64,000 nucleotides of DNA. Origin: CAWIVH01 sp963839475 (GTDB lineage: Bacteria > Acidobacteriota > UBA6911). The stretch's first letter is position 1, and every line of letters starts with the position of its first letter. The stretch covers positions 310,001 to 374,000 of the forward strand of contig CAWIVH010000001.1 in NCBI GenBank assembly GCA_963839475.1. The letters run 5' to 3'. Below the pieces are notes generated by a model. It worked only from the letters and a program-made list of their open reading frames with translations, searched no databases and had not been told where the DNA came from. Positions 62,081 to 64,000 of the stretch are shown here, one piece after another. Made by a program: the position numbers and the translations under genes.

Positions 62081-62113
62081 TAATTTGCGCGCCTCTGCCT
62101 TCTTTGCGTCTCT
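62066..62113. repeat. Possible degenerate GACCGCAAAG-type element
   Basis: GGCCGCAAAGAATTAATAAT and the following CTTCTTTGCGTCTC resemble the centre of the element at 19456-19615 (CCGCAAAGATTAATAA then TTTGCGGTCTTCGCGTC). The reverse strand of this segment encodes the last ~12 residues of the adjacent hydrolase. Confidence 0.4.
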
Positions 62114-64000
62114 ACGATGAATGTTTTGGCGTCTTCGGCACAGATTTCAGAACCAAGGGACTTGGAGCCTGTCCTGACCTGATCCGTATACTCGGTTTCG
62201 ATATTTTCGAAAAAAAGCCCCTGGAATTGCCCGGGCTTTAACAGCGGCAATTCCAGTTCAAACCGGTATTCCCGTCCTGGCTCCAGACGGGAAAGATCGG
62301 CATAGAAACCGGTGAAGCATCGATCTTCGGGATGGATGGATGAGTACGCCTTCTTCAGCTCCACGGGTTCGCCGTCCAGCCGCAGCTTTACAGCCATTTT
62401 GTCGCTCGGTTCGGCGATCTGAACCTGCAGAAGCAGGCGCTCGGGAGCCAGCCACGTCGAACGGTAATCCTCCCGCGTCCACGGTATCGGCCAGGCTTTA
62501 CGCCGGGCAGCCAGCTGGTCGAAGATTCGCTGGGGTATCCTGAAACTCCCTCTTTCCGTGGAAGCCCCGCGAAAGTCGGGCCGGTGAGTCAGAAGAGGCT
62601 GCATCGGCCCGAAAGGTTCGCCGGCAAACTTCAGCGGAATCGACCGCAATCCGTTTTTCCCGTGCAGTTCGATAGAAGATCCATTGAGCGTTGCGCTTTG
62701 CGGTATTTGCCCGGTTTTGAACAAAACCATCAGATCACACCTGCTTCCCATTTCGCCGCGAATGCCGGCAAGTTCCAGAACACCGTGATTCAAGCGGACG
62801 CTTCCGGGTGAGTTGAACAGCCAGGGCCCGGATCCTCCCGGAAGTGAGAGCTCGATCACCCGGGCGCCGGCGCCTTCGATTTCGATGGATACCCTGTCGC
62901 CATAGCGCCAGAATCCAGCGCCGGGCTTTCCGATCGCCTTCCCTTCCAGGGGATAGAGTTCCTTGAGAAGCACGTTTCCGTTTCCGCCGAAACCTATCGA
63001 ATCGTCGAGCACCAATTCCGCGCTTAGCTTTCGTCCATTGGGATTAAACAGGAAAATGAAGCCCTTGCCGTTGAGGATGGCCGACGTCCCATCAATCCGC
63101 CCGATCGCAGGCTCTGCCAGAATGAAACGGGTGTGACGCAGAATCTCCTTGTTGGCATCGGCCCAATCCAGCCACTTGCGGAACCACTTCAGGTCGCTTT
63201 GCGAAAAGTTTCTATACTCATCCATGTCCCGGGCTGGAATCATGTTGAGAACATTGTTCCAACCCGCCGTGGCGATCGACGAAATCAGAGAGTAGCGCCA
63301 GCCCATATAGTCCCAATCCCTCTGTCGGAAGGGGGCGATGGGCCTTGCCTCGCCGGTCTTTCCCGGAGAATTGAGGCGCGGCATGTCACCGCTTTCGTCG
63401 CTGCGCGGTGTCTGGTGGGTGATAAATCCGGGCATGATTTCCGTCGGGCAAAACTCGTAGTTCCGGTACCAGTAGGCGGTATAGCGCTGGCGATTGGCCG
63501 AAACTCGATCGAAGTGGAGATCGGGGAAATTGACGAAACTTTCAGGCTGCTCATCGGTGCCGGTCGGATGGGGATAGCTTCCCGCCAGCCAGATCCATGG
63601 ACCATAATTCATGTAACTCTGACGCCCGTCAATTACAATATCCGGGAACTCGCGGCGCAGCGACTCGAGAACACGCTTCCAACCCCACCACTGGATATAT
63701 CTCCCCGGGCCCGGATAAGTAAGGAAAGTGTAATCGAAAGCATATCCGCCCAGACCAGCACGCCTTTTGAATGCCGTCAGATATTCGATCAGGAAATCCT
63801 GCAGGCTGCGGAATCCGAGGTTGCCATATTGAGAATTATTGGCGGTAACCAGCCACTCGGGATTCTGCGAAAAGGGCATGACCGGATAGACATAGGCAAC
63901 AAGCCTGACATTTCGCGACCGGGCGTAGTCCAACATTTCCTGAACCGAGTCCGGCACTTTGTCTTTTGCCGGATTCCATTCGTTCCGACGGATCTTCTGC
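62077..64000 (-). CDS. Glycoside-hydrolase-like protein (N-terminus cut by window edge)
   Basis: About 640 residues are visible; the frame is open to the right edge (QKIRRNEWNPAKDKV precedes the first internal start). TIM-barrel segments are RSRNVRLVAYVYPVMPFSQN, LGGYAFDYTFLTYPGPGRYI, EFPDIVIDGRQSYMNYGPW and TAGWNNVLNMIPARDMDEYR, with Asp residues at strand ends as catalytic candidates. A C-terminal beta-sandwich follows. It resembles uncharacterised hydrolases such as that at 5004-8060 but the GH family is not fixed. The final residues (RRQRRANY) appear to be encoded by a repeat. Confidence 0.7.
   Translation of the reverse strand, partial: QKIRRNEWNPAKDKVPDSVQEMLDYARSRNVRLVAYVYPVMPFSQNPEWLVTANNSQYGNLGFRSLQDFLIEYLTAFKRRAGLGGYAFDYTFLTYPGPGRYIQWWGWKRVLESLRREFPDIVIDGRQSYMNYGPWIWLAGSYPHPTGTDEQPESFVNFPDLHFDRVSANRQRYTAYWYRNYEFCPTEIMPGFITHQTPRSDESGDMPRLNSPGKTGEARPIAPFRQRDWDYMGWRYSLISSIATAGWNNVLNMIPARDMDEYRNFSQSDLKWFRKWLDWADANKEILRHTRFILAEPAIGRIDGTSAILNGKGFIFLFNPNGRKLSAELVLDDSIGFGGNGNVLLKELYPLEGKAIGKPGAGFWRYGDRVSIEIEGAGARVIELSLPGGSGPWLFNSPGSVRLNHGVLELAGIRGEMGSRCDLMVLFKTGQIPQSATLNGSSIELHGKNGLRSIPLKFAGEPFGPMQPLLTHRPDFRGASTERGSFRIPQRIFDQLAARRKAWPIPWTREDYRSTWLAPERLLLQVQIAEPSDKMAVKLRLDGEPVELKKAYSSIHPEDRCFTGFYADLSRLEPGREYRFELELPLLKPGQFQGLFFENIETEYTDQVRTGSKSLGSEICAEDAKTFIVETQRRQRRANY

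Overview
The window is about 58% GC and looks like a chromosomal segment of a Gram-negative bacterium that degrades polysaccharides. Acidobacteriota is the best guess. Pointers are an Oar-like TonB-dependent receptor with a carboxypeptidase-regulatory N-terminus, Tat- or Sec-exported glycoside hydrolases, a YpdA-type reductase, a DsbA-like/MauE pair, and very large exported proteins with IPT/TIG-like domains. A lineage call needs marker genes that are not here. No rRNA, tRNA, CRISPR array or intact transposon was recognised.

Layout. 1-2470: an edge-truncated VapBC pair, a HExxH protein, a BrnT/BrnA pair whose toxin has no normal start codon, and a small ORF coupled to the next gene. 2467-4722: a SulP-STAS-cNMP fusion transporter. 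4750-16192: a LacI-controlled carbohydrate locus. The LacI gene and two hydrolases read left; the TonB receptor and a frameshifted MFS transporter read right; two LacI-type operators lie between. 16266-16831: MazEF. 17081-21326: GH95-type fucosidase, VOC protein and alginate-lyase-fold enzyme. 21499-32705: mostly housekeeping or regulatory genes (metallophosphoesterase, PhoH-like, MerR-TPR, Gfo/Idh/MocA, TypA/BipA, sugar isomerase, a triple RidA protein, DUF3592/RHH/SPFH operon). 32872-46016: GH2 fusion, DUF4920, YpdA, DsbA-like/MauE, GAF-HD-GYP, VirJ-like hydrolase, M28 peptidase, LhgO. 46064-50203: a giant 2-hydroxyacyl-CoA dehydratase activase.

50332-61675 is the most unusual part. Two homologous two-gene cassettes, each a ~1000-residue exported repeat/IPT protein followed by a ~270-residue exported small protein (a clear lipoprotein in cassette A), read outward from either side of an apolipoprotein N-acyltransferase gene (lnt). 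An Lgt-family gene follows the left cassette. This groups two lipoprotein-maturation enzymes with duplicated surface-protein/lipoprotein pairs. The right end holds transposon-like debris and an edge-truncated glycoside hydrolase.

Intergenic spaces carry several kinds of short-word or palindromic repeats (GGTCCA-type, ATTGCG-type, GACCGCAAAG-type, a GGTGTCAGG palindrome), often as inverted pairs. They recur between unrelated genes and look like dispersed non-coding elements.
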